A stretch of DNA of 64,000 bases from Mycolicibacterium monacense (GCF_010731575.1 NZ_AP022617.1:1054001-1118000), one strand, 5' to 3'; shown: positions 47,611 to 56,472, counted from the stretch's first letter. Numbers and translations are program-made. The notes: a model not told the origin generated them from the sequence alone.

Positions 47611-48285
47611 GTGCAAACCCGTCCGATGAGCCGCTCGCGCGAAGAGATTCGAACGCGCAGGCTGGGGGTGATGGGCGGGACGTTCGATCCCATCCACCAC
47701 GGACACCTGGTCGCCGCCAGCGAGGTGGCCGACCTGTTCGACCTCGACGAGGTCGTCTTCGTGCCGACCGGACAGCCCTGGCAGAAGCACGACCGCCGGG
47801 TCACCGCACCCGAGGACCGCTACCTGATGACGGTGATCGCCACCGCGTCCAACCCCCGGTTCTCCGTCAGCCGGGTGGACATCGACCGCGGCGGACCGAC
47901 CTACACCAAGGACACGCTGCGCGACCTGCATGAGCTCAACCCCGACGCCGACCTGTACTTCATCACCGGCGCCGACGCGCTGGGCTCGATCCTGTCGTGG
48001 CAGAACTGGGAGGAGATGTTCTCGATCGCGCGGTTCGTCGGGGTCAGCAGACCCGGCTACGAGCTGGACGGTAAGCACATCTCGGCCGCCCTTCGGGAAC
48101 TTCCCGCCGACGCGCTGTCGTTGGTGGAGGTGCCGGCGTTGGCGATCTCGTCGAGCGACTGCCGTAAGCGCGCCGTCGAGGCGCGGCCAATCTGGTACCT
48201 GGTGCCCGACGGAGTGGTGCAGTACGTCACCAAACGCAGGCTCTACCTTCCCGAACCGACTCCAGAGTTGAGGACACCCGAATGA
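47611..48285 (+). CDS. nadD: Nicotinate-nucleotide adenylyltransferase
   Basis: Adenylates nicotinate mononucleotide to give deamido-NAD, the substrate of NadE, 224 residues. The (H/T)xGH motif lies in [13 protein letters not shown] (about residues 21-33) and ISSSDCRKR is the nucleotide-binding C-terminal motif. The GTG at 47611 is used with TAAGCT 8 bases upstream; a shorter start at the MGG is possible. The stop overlaps the next ATG. It begins the conserved nadD-rsfS-gpgP-octT-degV operon. Confidence 0.94.
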   Translation: MQTRPMSRSREEIRTRRLGVMGGTFDPIHHGHLVAASEVADLFDLDEVVFVPTGQPWQKHDRRVTAPEDRYLMTVIATASNPRFSVSRVDIDRGGPTYTKDTLRDLHELNPDADLYFITGADALGSILSWQNWEEMFSIARFVGVSRPGYELDGKHISAALRELPADALSLVEVPALAISSSDCRKRAVEARPIWYLVPDGVVQYVTKRRLYLPEPTPELRTPE

Positions 48286-48683
48286 CCGCCTCCGACGAAG
48301 CCATCCAGATGGCGACCGTCGCCGCCCGAGCGGCGTCGTCGAAACTCGCCGACGACGTCGTCGTCATCGACGTCTCCGGCCAGCTCGTCATCACCGACTG
48401 CTTCGTGATCGCCTCGGCGAGCAACGAACGACAGGTGAACGCCATCGTCGACGAGGTCGAGGAGAAGATGCGGCTGGCCGGGCACAAGCCCGCGCGCCGG
48501 GAGGGCACCCGCGAGGGACGGTGGACCCTGCTCGACTACGTCGACATCGTCGTCCACATCCAGCACCAGGACGAGCGCAACTTCTACGCGCTGGACCGGC
48601 TGTGGCGGGACTGCCCGACGGTGCCGGTGGACCTGGACGGCGATGAGCCGCTTGCGCGAAGAGAAACGGATGACGTCTCGTGA
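48282..48683 (+). CDS. rsfS: Ribosomal silencing factor RsfS
   Basis: Binds L14 on the 50S subunit and blocks joining to 30S when translation must slow, 133 residues. It contains the DUF143 core ([23 protein letters not shown] and [13 protein letters not shown]). The extra C-terminal tail after residue 115 is typical of actinobacteria. It overlaps nadD and gpgP by four bases on each side. Confidence 0.94.
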   Translation: MTASDEAIQMATVAARAASSKLADDVVVIDVSGQLVITDCFVIASASNERQVNAIVDEVEEKMRLAGHKPARREGTREGRWTLLDYVDIVVHIQHQDERNFYALDRLWRDCPTVPVDLDGDEPLARRETDDVS

Positions 48684-49360
48684 GGGTGCGCCGGTTGGTG
48701 CTGCTGCGGCACGGCCAGACCGAGTTCAACGCGGGACGCCGGATGCAGGGGCAACTCGACACCGAGCTGTCCGAACTCGGCAGGGAACAGGCGGTCGTCG
48801 CCGCCGAGGCGCTGGCCAAACGTCAGCCGCTGCTGATCGTGTCCTCGGATCTGCGGCGCGCCCTCGACACGGCGGTCGCGCTCGGTGAGCGCTGCGGGCT
48901 GCCGGTGTCGGTCGACACCCGGTTGCGGGAGACGCATCTGGGTGACTGGCAGGGGATGACTCACCTCGAGGTCGACGCCGCCGCCCCGGGTGCGCGGCTG
49001 GCCTGGCGCGAGGATGCAAGGTGGGCGCCGCACGGCGGGGAGAGCCGCGTCGACGTGGCGGCCCGTAGCCGGCCGCTGGTGGGCGAACTCGTTGCGGGGC
49101 AACCGGAGTGGGGTTCGGATTCGGACGGTCACGAACCCGACCGCCCCGTCGTGCTGGTCGCCCACGGCGGCCTCATCGCCGCGTTGACGGCCGATCTGCT
49201 GGGCCTGCCGGTGGACAACTGGCCGGTGCTGGGCGGGATGGGAAACGCCAGTTGGGTGCAGCTGTCGGGACACTCGCAGCCCGACGCCGGCCTCGACGAC
49301 ATCCGCTGGCGGCTGGATGTGTGGAACGCCTCGGCGCAGGTCGGCCATGACGTCCTCTGA
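48680..49360 (+). CDS. gpgP: Glucosyl-3-phosphoglycerate phosphatase
   Basis: Histidine phosphatase of 226 residues that removes the phosphate from glucosyl-3-phosphoglycerate in methylglucose lipopolysaccharide (MGLP) synthesis, as established for Rv2419c. The phosphohistidine motif is [10 protein letters not shown] with His11, and the second catalytic His is in VLVAHGGLI near residue 157. The GTG start overlaps rsfS. The octanoyltransferase of the same pathway follows with a 14-base overlap, which supports the assignment over a generic phosphoglycerate mutase. Confidence 0.9.
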   Translation: MRVRRLVLLRHGQTEFNAGRRMQGQLDTELSELGREQAVVAAEALAKRQPLLIVSSDLRRALDTAVALGERCGLPVSVDTRLRETHLGDWQGMTHLEVDAAAPGARLAWREDARWAPHGGESRVDVAARSRPLVGELVAGQPEWGSDSDGHEPDRPVVLVAHGGLIAALTADLLGLPVDNWPVLGGMGNASWVQLSGHSQPDAGLDDIRWRLDVWNASAQVGHDVL

Positions 49361-50087
49361 GCCCGACCCGGCCCGCCGCACGCTACTGGTCTTCGCCGAT
49401 TCGCTGGCCTACTACGGCCCGACCGGCGGCCTGCCGTCCGACGATCCCCGGATCTGGCCCAATCTCGTTGCCGGCCAACTCGGCTGGGATCTCGAACTGA
49501 TCGGCCGCATCGGGTGGACATGCCGTGACGTGTGGTGGGCGGCGACGCAGGATCCGCGGGCGTGGGCGGCGTTGCCGCGCGCCGGTGCGGTCGTCTTCGC
49601 CACCGGCGGCATGGATTCGCTGCCGTCACCGCTGCCCACCGCGCTGCGGGAACTCATCCGCTACGTGCGGCCACCGTGGCTGCGCCGGTGGGTGCGCGAC
49701 GGGTACGGCTGGATCCAACCGCGGCTGTCACCGGTGGCGCGGGCCGCGCTGCCGCCGCACCTCAGCGCGGAGTACCTCGAGATGACCAGGGGCGCCATCG
49801 ACTTCAACCGCCCCGGCATCCCGATCGTCGCCTCGCTCCCGTCGGTGCACATCGCCGAGACCTACGGCAAGGCGCATCACGGCAGAGCAGGCACGGTACG
49901 GGCGATCACCGAATGGGCCGAGGAACACGACGTCCCCCTGGTCGACCTCAAGGCCGCCGTCGCCGAACAGGTCCTCGGTGGGCACGGCAACCCGGACGGC
50001 ATCCACTGGAACTTCGAGGCGCACCAGGCGGTGGCCGAGCTCATGCGCAAGGCGCTCGCCGAAGCCGGTGTGCCGCAGGGTAACTGA
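49347..50087 (+). CDS. octT: MGLP octanoyltransferase (SGNH-like)
   Basis: SGNH-hydrolase-fold protein of 246 residues, corresponding in position and length to Rv2418c, shown to octanoylate early MGLP intermediates. Visible motifs are the nucleophile block [12 protein letters not shown] (Ser near residue 20), ATGGMDSL near 90, and [13 protein letters not shown], the His-containing block near residue 225. It overlaps gpgP by 14 bases and is followed by degV 3 bases later. Confidence 0.88.
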   Translation: MTSSEPDPARRTLLVFADSLAYYGPTGGLPSDDPRIWPNLVAGQLGWDLELIGRIGWTCRDVWWAATQDPRAWAALPRAGAVVFATGGMDSLPSPLPTALRELIRYVRPPWLRRWVRDGYGWIQPRLSPVARAALPPHLSAEYLEMTRGAIDFNRPGIPIVASLPSVHIAETYGKAHHGRAGTVRAITEWAEEHDVPLVDLKAAVAEQVLGGHGNPDGIHWNFEAHQAVAELMRKALAEAGVPQGN

Positions 50088-50090
50088 TCA

Positions 50091-50927
50091 ATGGGGGTCG
50101 TGGTGGTGACCGACGCGTCCTCCCGGTTGCCGGTCGAGGATCTGCGGCGCTGGAACATCCGACAGGTCCCGCTGCACGTGCTGGTCGACGAGCACGATCT
50201 GCGCGACGGCGTGGATGTCATACCTCACGACATCCACGAGCGCGCGCACGTGACGACCGCCGGGGCCACGCCGGGTGAACTGGGTGCGGCCTACCGGCGG
50301 GCGCTGGCCGACAGCGGCGGCGACGGTGTGGTCGCGGTACATCTCTCGGCGGCCCTGTCGAGCACGTTCAGCTCGGCGGTGACCGCGGCCCGCGAATTCG
50401 GTTCGGCCGTGCGGGTGGTCAACTCGCGATCGGCCGCGATGGGGGTGGGCTTCGTCGCGACCGCGGCGGCGCGGTGCGCGGCCGCCGGTGGCGACCTCGA
50501 CACCGTCGAATCGGTCGCTCGGTCGGCGGTGCCGCGGGGGTCGGCGTTCATCGTGGTGCACCGGCTCGACAACCTGCGGCGCAGCGGGCGGATCGGCGCG
50601 ACGTCGTCCTGGCTGGGCACGGCCCTGTCCCTGAAACCCCTGCTGCGCATCGACGTCGACGGTCGTCTCGAGCTCGCCCAGCGCATCCGCACCGCGTCCA
50701 AGGCGCACGCCGCACTCGTCGAGCAGGTGGTGGAGTTCGTCGGGGACCGCCGGGCGGCGGTGGCCGTGCACCACGTCGACAACCACGATGCCGCCGACGC
50801 GATCGGCGCGGCGCTGACCGAACGACTGCCGCAGATCGAGACGCTCACGGTCACCGACATGGGGCCGGTGCTGGCGATCCACCTCGGTGCGGGCGCGGTC
50901 GGGGTGTGCGTCAGCCTCTCGGCCTGA
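50091..50927 (+). CDS. DegV family fatty-acid-binding protein
   Basis: Two-domain protein of 278 residues that binds a single fatty acid, possibly feeding a fatty-acid kinase or an acyl transfer. The N-terminal VVVVTDASSRLP, the TAGATPGEL loop, the HLSAALSST loop and the C-terminal FIVVHRLDNLRRSGRIG are family hallmarks. Position directly after octT suggests it may handle octanoate or another acyl for MGLP, but this is inference. A short repeat element begins 27 bases after its stop. Confidence 0.9.
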   Translation: MGVVVVTDASSRLPVEDLRRWNIRQVPLHVLVDEHDLRDGVDVIPHDIHERAHVTTAGATPGELGAAYRRALADSGGDGVVAVHLSAALSSTFSSAVTAAREFGSAVRVVNSRSAAMGVGFVATAAARCAAAGGDLDTVESVARSAVPRGSAFIVVHRLDNLRRSGRIGATSSWLGTALSLKPLLRIDVDGRLELAQRIRTASKAHAALVEQVVEFVGDRRAAVAVHHVDNHDAADAIGAALTERLPQIETLTVTDMGPVLAIHLGAGAVGVCVSLSA

Positions 50928-50954
50928 GCTCGTCGGACCGTCGGCACGACGGTT

Positions 50955-51007
50955 GTTGACGGCTTCTCGCGCGTTCCGCGTCACCCAACCGTGGTCTCGA
51001 CGCGCGC
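50955..51007 (+). repeat. Left copy of the ~52-bp direct repeat flanking the ArsR cassette
   Basis: Starts GTTGACGGCTTCTCGCGCGT and continues through CGCGTCACCCAACCGTGGT. It matches the copy at 52466 at about 45 of 52 positions with one single-base gap. It contains a small hairpin CGCG-gaa-CGCG on the minus strand. Confidence 0.75.
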
Positions 51008-51010
51008 TTC

Positions 51011-51045
51011 GGTAAGTGGTAACTTACGGTTCGTGGTCACTTACC
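51011..51045. promoter_or_regulatory. ArsR operator: three half-site palindromes around the start
   Basis: GTAAGT-GGTA-ACTTAC (51012-51027) is a perfect 6-bp inverted repeat. GGTAAGTG (51011-51018) also pairs perfectly with CACTTACC (51038-51045), which lies inside the first codons of the ArsR gene. The TAAGT/ACTTA core therefore occurs three times. Confidence 0.65.
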
Positions 51046-51356
51046 AACAGGACGAAGCGTGGGTGGCGATGGCGGACCGCACCAGACGCTCGATCGTCGA
51101 ACGGCTCGCGCGCGGTCCCTGTGCGGTCGGCGAGTTGGCCAGGGACCTGCCGGTGAGCAGGCCTGCGGTGTCCCAGCACCTCAAGGTGCTCAAGCGGGCC
51201 GGACTGGTCCATGACCACGCGGACGGTACGCGTCGCGTGTACCAGCTGAACCCGGACGGGCTGGCGGCCATGCGCGCCGATCTCGACCGGTTCTGGGCGC
51301 GCGCACTGGCCGACTTCAAGGAGATCGTCGAGCAGCGAGAAGGAGAGGGCCCATGA
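51033..51356 (+). CDS. ArsR family winged-helix regulator
   Basis: Regulator of 107 residues of the type usually paired with SRPBCC (AHSA1) proteins. The helix-turn-helix is GELARDLPVSRPAVSQHLKVLKRAGLV, followed by the wing HADGTRRVYQL. No metal-binding Cys pair (CxC) is present, so it probably does not sense metal. The GTG at 51033 gives the standard N terminus (VTYQQDEAWVAMADRTRR) and places part of the operator inside the coding sequence. The stop overlaps the next ATG. Confidence 0.87.
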   Translation: MVTYQQDEAWVAMADRTRRSIVERLARGPCAVGELARDLPVSRPAVSQHLKVLKRAGLVHDHADGTRRVYQLNPDGLAAMRADLDRFWARALADFKEIVEQREGEGP

Positions 51357-51826
51357 CGGAGGCGCAATCCACCACCGTCCGTCACGAGGTGACGGTCGAC
51401 GCACCGCTCGAACGTGCGTTCCGGGTGTTCACCGAGCGGTTCGGTGACTTCAAACCGCGTGAGCACAACCTGCTGCGAGTGCCCATCGCCGCAACGGTGT
51501 TCGAACCGCGCGTCGGTGGACACATCTACGACCGCGGCGTCGACGGCAGCGAGTGCCGGTGGGCGCGCATCGTGGCCTACGAGCCGCCGGATCGGGTGGT
51601 GTTCACGTGGGACATCGGCCCCACCTGGCAGGTCGAGGCCGACCTCGAACGGACCAGCGAAGTGGAGGTGCGGTTCGTCGGCGAGACCGCCGAGCGGACC
51701 CGCGTCGTCCTGGAGCACCGTCACCTCGACCGGCACGGTGACGGCTGGGAATCCGTGGCGACGGGTGTCGGCGGCGACGCCGGCTGGCCGCTGTACCTGA
51801 CGCGGTACCGGGGCCTGCTGACGTGA
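51353..51826 (+). CDS. SRPBCC (AHSA1/START-like) protein
   Basis: Predicted ligand-binding or lyase/cyclase-fold protein of 157 residues. The HEVTVDAPLERAFRVFTERFGDF start and the Trp-rich strand VVFTWDIGPTW are typical of the AHSA1 family paired with ArsR regulators. There are no catalytic residues I can assign. It lies between ArsR and a mycothiol-type isomerase with four-base overlaps on both sides, so all three genes are one translationally coupled unit. Confidence 0.85.
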   Translation: MTEAQSTTVRHEVTVDAPLERAFRVFTERFGDFKPREHNLLRVPIAATVFEPRVGGHIYDRGVDGSECRWARIVAYEPPDRVVFTWDIGPTWQVEADLERTSEVEVRFVGETAERTRVVLEHRHLDRHGDGWESVATGVGGDAGWPLYLTRYRGLLT

Positions 51827-52461
51827 CCGCGCAAGCGCCGCTGACCGAGTTGACGCGCGCCGAACGCGCCGATCTCGCGGAATTCCTCGCCACGCTGACC
51901 CCCGAGGAGTGGTACGCACCGAGTCTGTGCGCCGGGTGGACCGTCAAAGACGTTGTCGCTCATGTCATCAGCTACGAGGATCTCGGCGTCGCCGGCTTCC
52001 TCGGGCGTTTGGTGAAGGGCCGAATCACCCACGCGAATCAGGTCGGGGTGAACGAATTCTCCCATCTGTCCCCGTCGGAACTGCTCGATCACCTCAACCG
52101 GCACCTCGACCCGTCGGGGCTCACCGCGCAGTTCGGCGGGATGATCGGCTTCGTCGACGGCACGATCCACCACCAGGACATCCGCCGCGCGCTGGACCGG
52201 CCGCGCACCATCCCGGCCGACCGGCTGTCGCGGATCCTGCCGCTGGTGCCCGGCAATCCGCGGTTGGGTGCCGGCCGGCGGATCCGGGGGCTGCGACTGC
52301 GCGCCACCGATGTCGACTGGACCCACGGCGACGGCCCGGAGGTGGTCGGACCAGGGGAGGCCCTGCTGATGGCGATGACCGGACGTCCGGCTGCACTCGC
52401 GGACCTGGACGGCCCCGCCAAAGCTCTTCTCGCGCAACGGCTTCGCCCTCGCCGAGACTAG
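51823..52461 (+). CDS. DinB-like mycothiol-dependent isomerase / maleylpyruvate isomerase family protein
   Basis: Protein of 212 residues. The N-terminal four-helix DinB-like metal-binding domain (APSLCAGWTVKDVVAHVISYED, first His about residue 47) is of the type found in mycothiol-dependent maleylpyruvate isomerase. The other expected metal His may be in DGTIHHQDIRRAL near residue 115. The C-terminal part carries an SCP2-like remnant. The family uses mycothiol as cofactor in actinobacteria. Function in this cassette is unknown; conjugation of an electrophile is an attractive option. Confidence 0.82.
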   Translation: MTAQAPLTELTRAERADLAEFLATLTPEEWYAPSLCAGWTVKDVVAHVISYEDLGVAGFLGRLVKGRITHANQVGVNEFSHLSPSELLDHLNRHLDPSGLTAQFGGMIGFVDGTIHHQDIRRALDRPRTIPADRLSRILPLVPGNPRLGAGRRIRGLRLRATDVDWTHGDGPEVVGPGEALLMAMTGRPAALADLDGPAKALLAQRLRPRRD

Positions 52462-52465
52462 GGTA

Positions 52466-52516
52466 GTTGACGGGTTCACCCGCGTTTCGCGTCACCCACC
52501 GTGGTGTCGGCGCGCG
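52466..52516 (+). repeat. Right copy of the ~52-bp direct repeat flanking the ArsR cassette
   Basis: Starts GTTGACGGGTTCACCCGCGT five bases after the isomerase stop and ends near 52516. Same orientation as the copy at 50955. Both copies sit just downstream of the end of a plus-strand operon. Confidence 0.75.
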
Positions 52517-52522
52517 TGGTGG

Positions 52523-53578
52523 TCAGCCGATGCGGCCGGTGACTGGCGGCAGGTCCTTGAGCGTCACGATGCCCGGCGGTGCGGCGACCACCGCGGGCAC
52601 CGCATTGGTCACCGGCATCGCGGTGTAGATCATCCCGAGATCCATGAAACCGGGTTCGGTCCAGTCGCGCGGCGGCAGACAGTGGAGCACCGTGCGCATA
52701 TTCGGTAGCCCGAACACCTGGATGACGTGGCCGTGCTCGAGCGGTTTGGGCGGGGTGACGTGATCGCCCATGATCCAGTTGAATCCGACACTGACGACGT
52801 TTCGGTCGCCCACCCAGCCGCGGTGGTAGCCGTACACCCCGGCGACGGTGCCGGCCGGGATCTGCATGAACCCGAGGTCGGTGTCGCCGGTCGCGGTGCT
52901 GAACTCGACGTCGAAGGTGATCCGGTCGAGCGTTGCGCCGATCGCGTCGGCCATCATCGCCGCCGACTCCGCGAACACCTCGCTTTCGCGGCGGACGCTC
53001 TCGGCCAGGCCCGGGGTGTCGGGGTCCTGCGAGAAACCCATCGCCGTCTGGGTCCCGGCCGACTCGTAGGTCGAACAGTCCACCGACTCGGTGATGCGGA
53101 TCTCGTCGACGCGTTCGCATGCCCCGGACAGGACCATGCCGACCATGTTCGTCATACCGGGGTGCGCACCGCTGCCGAAGATCGTCGAATTACCTGCCGC
53201 ACAGGCTTTCCGGATACGGTCGAGATCCTCCGGCGACTGCTTGCCGCCGGTGATCCAGGCGGCGCTCGAGCACACGTTGATGCCGGCCTCGAGGAGCCGG
53301 GTCAGCTCGTCGATGTCCGGCCACAGCGGGTTGTAGCAGCAGGCGTCGGGCCGCAGCGCGAGCAACGCGTCGATGTCGTCGGTGGCGGTGACACCGGTCG
53401 GTTCCGGCCACCCCGCGAGTTCGGCGGCGTCCACGCCGACCTTCGCGGCGCCGTGTGCGTACACGCCGACCAGTTCCATGTCGTCACGGCCGATGATCGC
53501 GTGCAGCGACCGCCTGCCGATGTTGCCGGTGGTCCACTGGATCACGCGCACCGGGCGCCCGGTGCGCGGTGGGGTCAT
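52523..53578 (-). CDS. DapB-fold NAD(P)-dependent oxidoreductase, second paralogue
   Basis: A 351-residue relative of the protein at 1774-2862. It has the same Rossmann start (VIQWTTGNIGRRSLHAII) and central GSGAHPGMTNMV motif, and both share the closing AAPPG...LKDLPP-type segment. Identity by eye is about 35-40%. The ATG at 53578 has GAGGAGG 11 bases upstream. It is alone on its transcript and divergent from a RidA-like gene across 51 bases that contain CTAG-aga-CTAG (53614-53624). Confidence 0.82.
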   Translation of the reverse strand: MTPPRTGRPVRVIQWTTGNIGRRSLHAIIGRDDMELVGVYAHGAAKVGVDAAELAGWPEPTGVTATDDIDALLALRPDACCYNPLWPDIDELTRLLEAGINVCSSAAWITGGKQSPEDLDRIRKACAAGNSTIFGSGAHPGMTNMVGMVLSGACERVDEIRITESVDCSTYESAGTQTAMGFSQDPDTPGLAESVRRESEVFAESAAMMADAIGATLDRITFDVEFSTATGDTDLGFMQIPAGTVAGVYGYHRGWVGDRNVVSVGFNWIMGDHVTPPKPLEHGHVIQVFGLPNMRTVLHCLPPRDWTEPGFMDLGMIYTAMPVTNAVPAVVAAPPGIVTLKDLPPVTGRIG

Positions 53579-53629
53579 CTGGCGGCGCCTCCTCGTCGAG
53601 CCTGCAGTCGCTACTAGAGACTAGGGGTG

Positions 53630-54034
53630 ATGACGATCCGATCCTTCACTTTCACACTGGACGACGGCGTTCCGCCCGCGGTCGCGCCCTTCGCCCACGC
53701 GACGGCCGCGGGGCAGACGCTCTACGTCACCGGGCAGATGCCGACCGACCACACCGGCGAGATCGTCGGCACCGGCATCGAGGCGCAGACCGATCAGGTG
53801 CTGCGGAACCTGTTGCGCGTCACCCGACTGTGCGGTGGCGGCCTCGACGACGTGGTCGCGGTCCGGGCGTACCTGACCGACTGGGCGGAGTACGCGGCGT
53901 TCAACACCGCCTACGCCGCCTGGTTTCCCGACCGGCTGCCGTCACGGACGTGCGTCGGGGTCACCGGGCTGGCGGTCGGTGCCCGCGTCGAGATCGACTG
54001 GACGTGCTGGCGCGCCGACGGATGGGGACGCTGA
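53630..54034 (+). CDS. RidA/YjgF-like protein
   Basis: Small trimeric-barrel protein of 134 residues. RidA enzymes hydrolyse reactive enamine/imine intermediates; subfamilies differ in activity. Seen: AHATAAGQTLYVTGQMP near the N terminus, a DVVAVRAYLTDWAEY strand, and the C-terminal GVEIDW-like block (GARVEIDWTC). The usual catalytic Arg is expected in VRAYLTD. ATG 53630 (with GTG 53627 directly before it) has GAGACT 7 bases upstream. It is divergent from a DapB-fold enzyme that may generate an imine. Confidence 0.85.
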   Translation: MTIRSFTFTLDDGVPPAVAPFAHATAAGQTLYVTGQMPTDHTGEIVGTGIEAQTDQVLRNLLRVTRLCGGGLDDVVAVRAYLTDWAEYAAFNTAYAAWFPDRLPSRTCVGVTGLAVGARVEIDWTCWRADGWGR

Positions 54035-54114
54035 CCGTCATCCACAGCGCGGCGTTCATCCACAACCACGCCATCCCGGCCGCCGGATGCGGCTGATCCG
54101 ACGGACGGCGTCCC

Positions 54115-54128
54115 TACCGTCGGGCGCA
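54115..54128 (+). promoter_or_regulatory. Leaderless promoter of comEA
   Basis: TACCGT (54115-54120) lies 7 bases before the ATG at 54128, with no ribosome-binding site between. Confidence 0.6.
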
Positions 54129-54931
54129 TGCGGACCGAAGAGCCGGCCGAGCGGCTGCACCGCCGACTCGGCGCCGAAGAGGAACCCGACCACGACGGAG
54201 CACGGCCCGATACCGCCCTGTCCCGGTGGCTGCCGGATACGGCCACGCCGACGGGGCCGGGCTGGGTGGCGGCGGTGCGGGCCGACCCGGGCCGCGCCGG
54301 TGTCGTCGGGCTCGCCGTCGTGGGCGTCATCGCCGTGCTGGTCACGGTGTTCACGATGTGGCGTGACGACCCGCCCCCGGTGGTCGCGGCGAAACTGCCC
54401 GAGGTGGAGATGGTGTCGTCGGCTTCCCCGAAGCCCGCGCCCGACCAGCCGGTGGTCGTCAGCGTGGTCGGGCTGGTCCACAAGCCGGGGCTGGTGACCC
54501 TCGAGCCGGGCGCCCGGATCGCCGACGCGCTCGAGGCCGCCGGGGGAGCGGTCGACGGCGCGGACCTCATCGGGCTGAACATGGCACGCCGGCTCACCGA
54601 CGGCGAGCAGATCATCGTCGGGATCGCCGCCGGCCCGGGACAACCGGCCACCATGGGCAGCTCCACCACGGCGGCGGGCGACGGTGGCGCTGCGGCACCG
54701 TCCGGTTCTGCGCCGGCCGAACGGACCGGTGCGCCCGGTGAGCCGGTGAACCTCAACACCGCCACCGTCGAGCAGTTGGACACGTTGCCGGGCGTCGGTC
54801 CGGTCACCGCGGCGGCGATCGTCGCCTGGCGAGATGCCCACGGCGCGTTCAGCAGTGTCGATCAGCTCGGTGACGTGGACGGCATCGGACCGGCGCGGCT
54901 GGCCAAACTGCGCGATCTGGTCCATGTGTGA
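54128..54931 (+). CDS. comEA: ComEA-like DNA-binding competence protein
   Basis: Membrane-anchored DNA-binding protein of 267 residues. A cytoplasmic charged N terminus is followed by one transmembrane helix (GVVGLAVVGVIAVLVTVFTM, about 58-77), an SLBB domain (VVVSVVGLVHKPGLVTLEPG), an Ala/Gly-rich linker, and two C-terminal helix-hairpin-helix motifs (VNLNTATVEQLDTLPGVGP and VDGIGPARLAKLRDL). It overlaps comEC by four bases, as in the Rv2415c-Rv2414c pair. Competence is not established in most mycobacteria. Confidence 0.92.
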   Translation: MRTEEPAERLHRRLGAEEEPDHDGARPDTALSRWLPDTATPTGPGWVAAVRADPGRAGVVGLAVVGVIAVLVTVFTMWRDDPPPVVAAKLPEVEMVSSASPKPAPDQPVVVSVVGLVHKPGLVTLEPGARIADALEAAGGAVDGADLIGLNMARRLTDGEQIIVGIAAGPGQPATMGSSTTAAGDGGAAAPSGSAPAERTGAPGEPVNLNTATVEQLDTLPGVGPVTAAAIVAWRDAHGAFSSVDQLGDVDGIGPARLAKLRDLVHV

Positions 54932-56472
54932 GCGACGAGGCGGCGCCGCTGGACCTGCGACTGGTGCCGGCGGCGTCGACCGGCTGGGCGGTGACCGCGG
55001 CCGGAATCCACTGGCACACCGCGGCCGCGGTACTCGTACTGCTCGGCGGGATCGCCGCGACCGCTGCGGCGGCGGTGTGGGGTGGTGCCGAGGTGACGGC
55101 AGGCGCGGCGATACGGTCGGCGGCCGCCGGGCTCGCGGGCGTCGCCGTGGTGGGTGCGGCGTTCACCGTCGCGGTGACCGTCCGCGTCGACCAGGTGCGC
55201 CACCATCCGGTCACGGCGCTCTACGGGGCCACTGCGCCGGTGACCGTCACACCGGGCGACAGCCCGCGACCGCTCGGCGGCGGGCGGCTGATGTTCCGGG
55301 CTGTCCTGCACGCGGTGGACGGCAGGCCCATGTCGGGCCGGGTGGTGGTGTTCGCGTCGGCGAAGGGGTTCTCGGAGGTGAGCGCGGGCCGCCCGGCGGC
55401 GTTTCGCGCCGGCATCGGCAGGCCCACGCGGCGGGACCTCACCGTCGCCGTTCTGTCGGCCACGGGGGAGGCGGCCGTGGGGACGGCGCCGCCGGTGCAT
55501 CGCATGGCGCAGTCGGTCCGGAGCGGGTTGGCCGACGCCGCGCGCGGGGCGCTGCCGGTCGATCAGGCGGCGATGCTGCCCGCTCTCGTACTCGGTGACA
55601 CCGCGGCCGTTCCACCGGACACGACGGCGGACTTCCGCACCGCGGGTCTGACCCATCTGACGGCGGTGTCGGGCGCCAACGTGACGATCGTGTGCGGGGC
55701 GGTGCTGCTCAGCGCGGCGGTGCTCGGACCGCGCGCGGCGGTCACGCTGGCCGCGCTGGCGCTGATCACCTTCGTCGTGGTCGTGCAGCCGTCGGCGAGC
55801 GTGCTGCGGGCCGCGGTGATGGGGGCGATCACCCTGCTCGCGCTGGTCACACACCGCCGCAGGCAGGCGATCCCGGCGCTGGCGGCCAGCGTGCTGCTCC
55901 TCCTGATCGTCGCGCCGGAGCTGGCCGTGGACGCCGGGTTCGCGCTGTCGGTGGCGGCGACAGCCGGTCTGGTGGTGATCGCGCCGGTGTGGTCGCGGCG
56001 GCTGACCGGGCGGGGGTGGCCCAAACCGGTCGCCGACGCCGTCGGCGTGGCGATGGCGGCGCAGTTGGTGACCGCACCGCTGGTGGCGGGGATCTCGGGC
56101 CGCGTCAGCCTGGTGTCGGTGCTGGCGAATATCGTTGTCGCGCCGGTCATTCCACCGATCACGGTGATCGGCACCGCTGCGGCGGCGCTGTGTTGGCTGT
56201 GGCCGGCGGGCGCCGGACTGCTGATCCGGTTCACCGGACCGCCGCTGTGGTGGCTGCTGCGGGTGGCCGACTGGGCGGCGGCGGTGCCAGGCGCGTCGGT
56301 GCCGGTGCCGTCCGGCTGGGCCGGTGTCGGGCTGGTCGCGGCGGGTGGGATCGCGCTCGTCGTGCTGTGGCGGTGGCGGTGGGTGCGGCTGGCCGCCGGT
56401 GCGGCGGTGCTGGGTCTGGTGGCGTGGTCGGCGTCCGGCCACGCCGCGCTCGGCGGTGTCGGCGGCGCGTGA
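54928..56472 (+). CDS. comEC: ComEC/Rec2 family DNA-uptake channel, short form
   Basis: Polytopic membrane protein of 514 residues with ten or more hydrophobic helices. The Competence-domain block is LTAVSGANVTIVCGAVL, followed by LRAAVMGAITLLAL and AVDAGFALSVAATAGLVV. It stops right after the channel domain, with no metallo-beta-lactamase nuclease domain at the C terminus (no HxHxDH). That matches the mycobacterial homologue and means any strand degradation would need another nuclease. The GTG start overlaps comEA. Confidence 0.9.
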   Translation: MSDEAAPLDLRLVPAASTGWAVTAAGIHWHTAAAVLVLLGGIAATAAAAVWGGAEVTAGAAIRSAAAGLAGVAVVGAAFTVAVTVRVDQVRHHPVTALYGATAPVTVTPGDSPRPLGGGRLMFRAVLHAVDGRPMSGRVVVFASAKGFSEVSAGRPAAFRAGIGRPTRRDLTVAVLSATGEAAVGTAPPVHRMAQSVRSGLADAARGALPVDQAAMLPALVLGDTAAVPPDTTADFRTAGLTHLTAVSGANVTIVCGAVLLSAAVLGPRAAVTLAALALITFVVVVQPSASVLRAAVMGAITLLALVTHRRRQAIPALAASVLLLLIVAPELAVDAGFALSVAATAGLVVIAPVWSRRLTGRGWPKPVADAVGVAMAAQLVTAPLVAGISGRVSLVSVLANIVVAPVIPPITVIGTAAAALCWLWPAGAGLLIRFTGPPLWWLLRVADWAAAVPGASVPVPSGWAGVGLVAAGGIALVVLWRWRWVRLAAGAAVLGLVAWSASGHAALGGVGGA

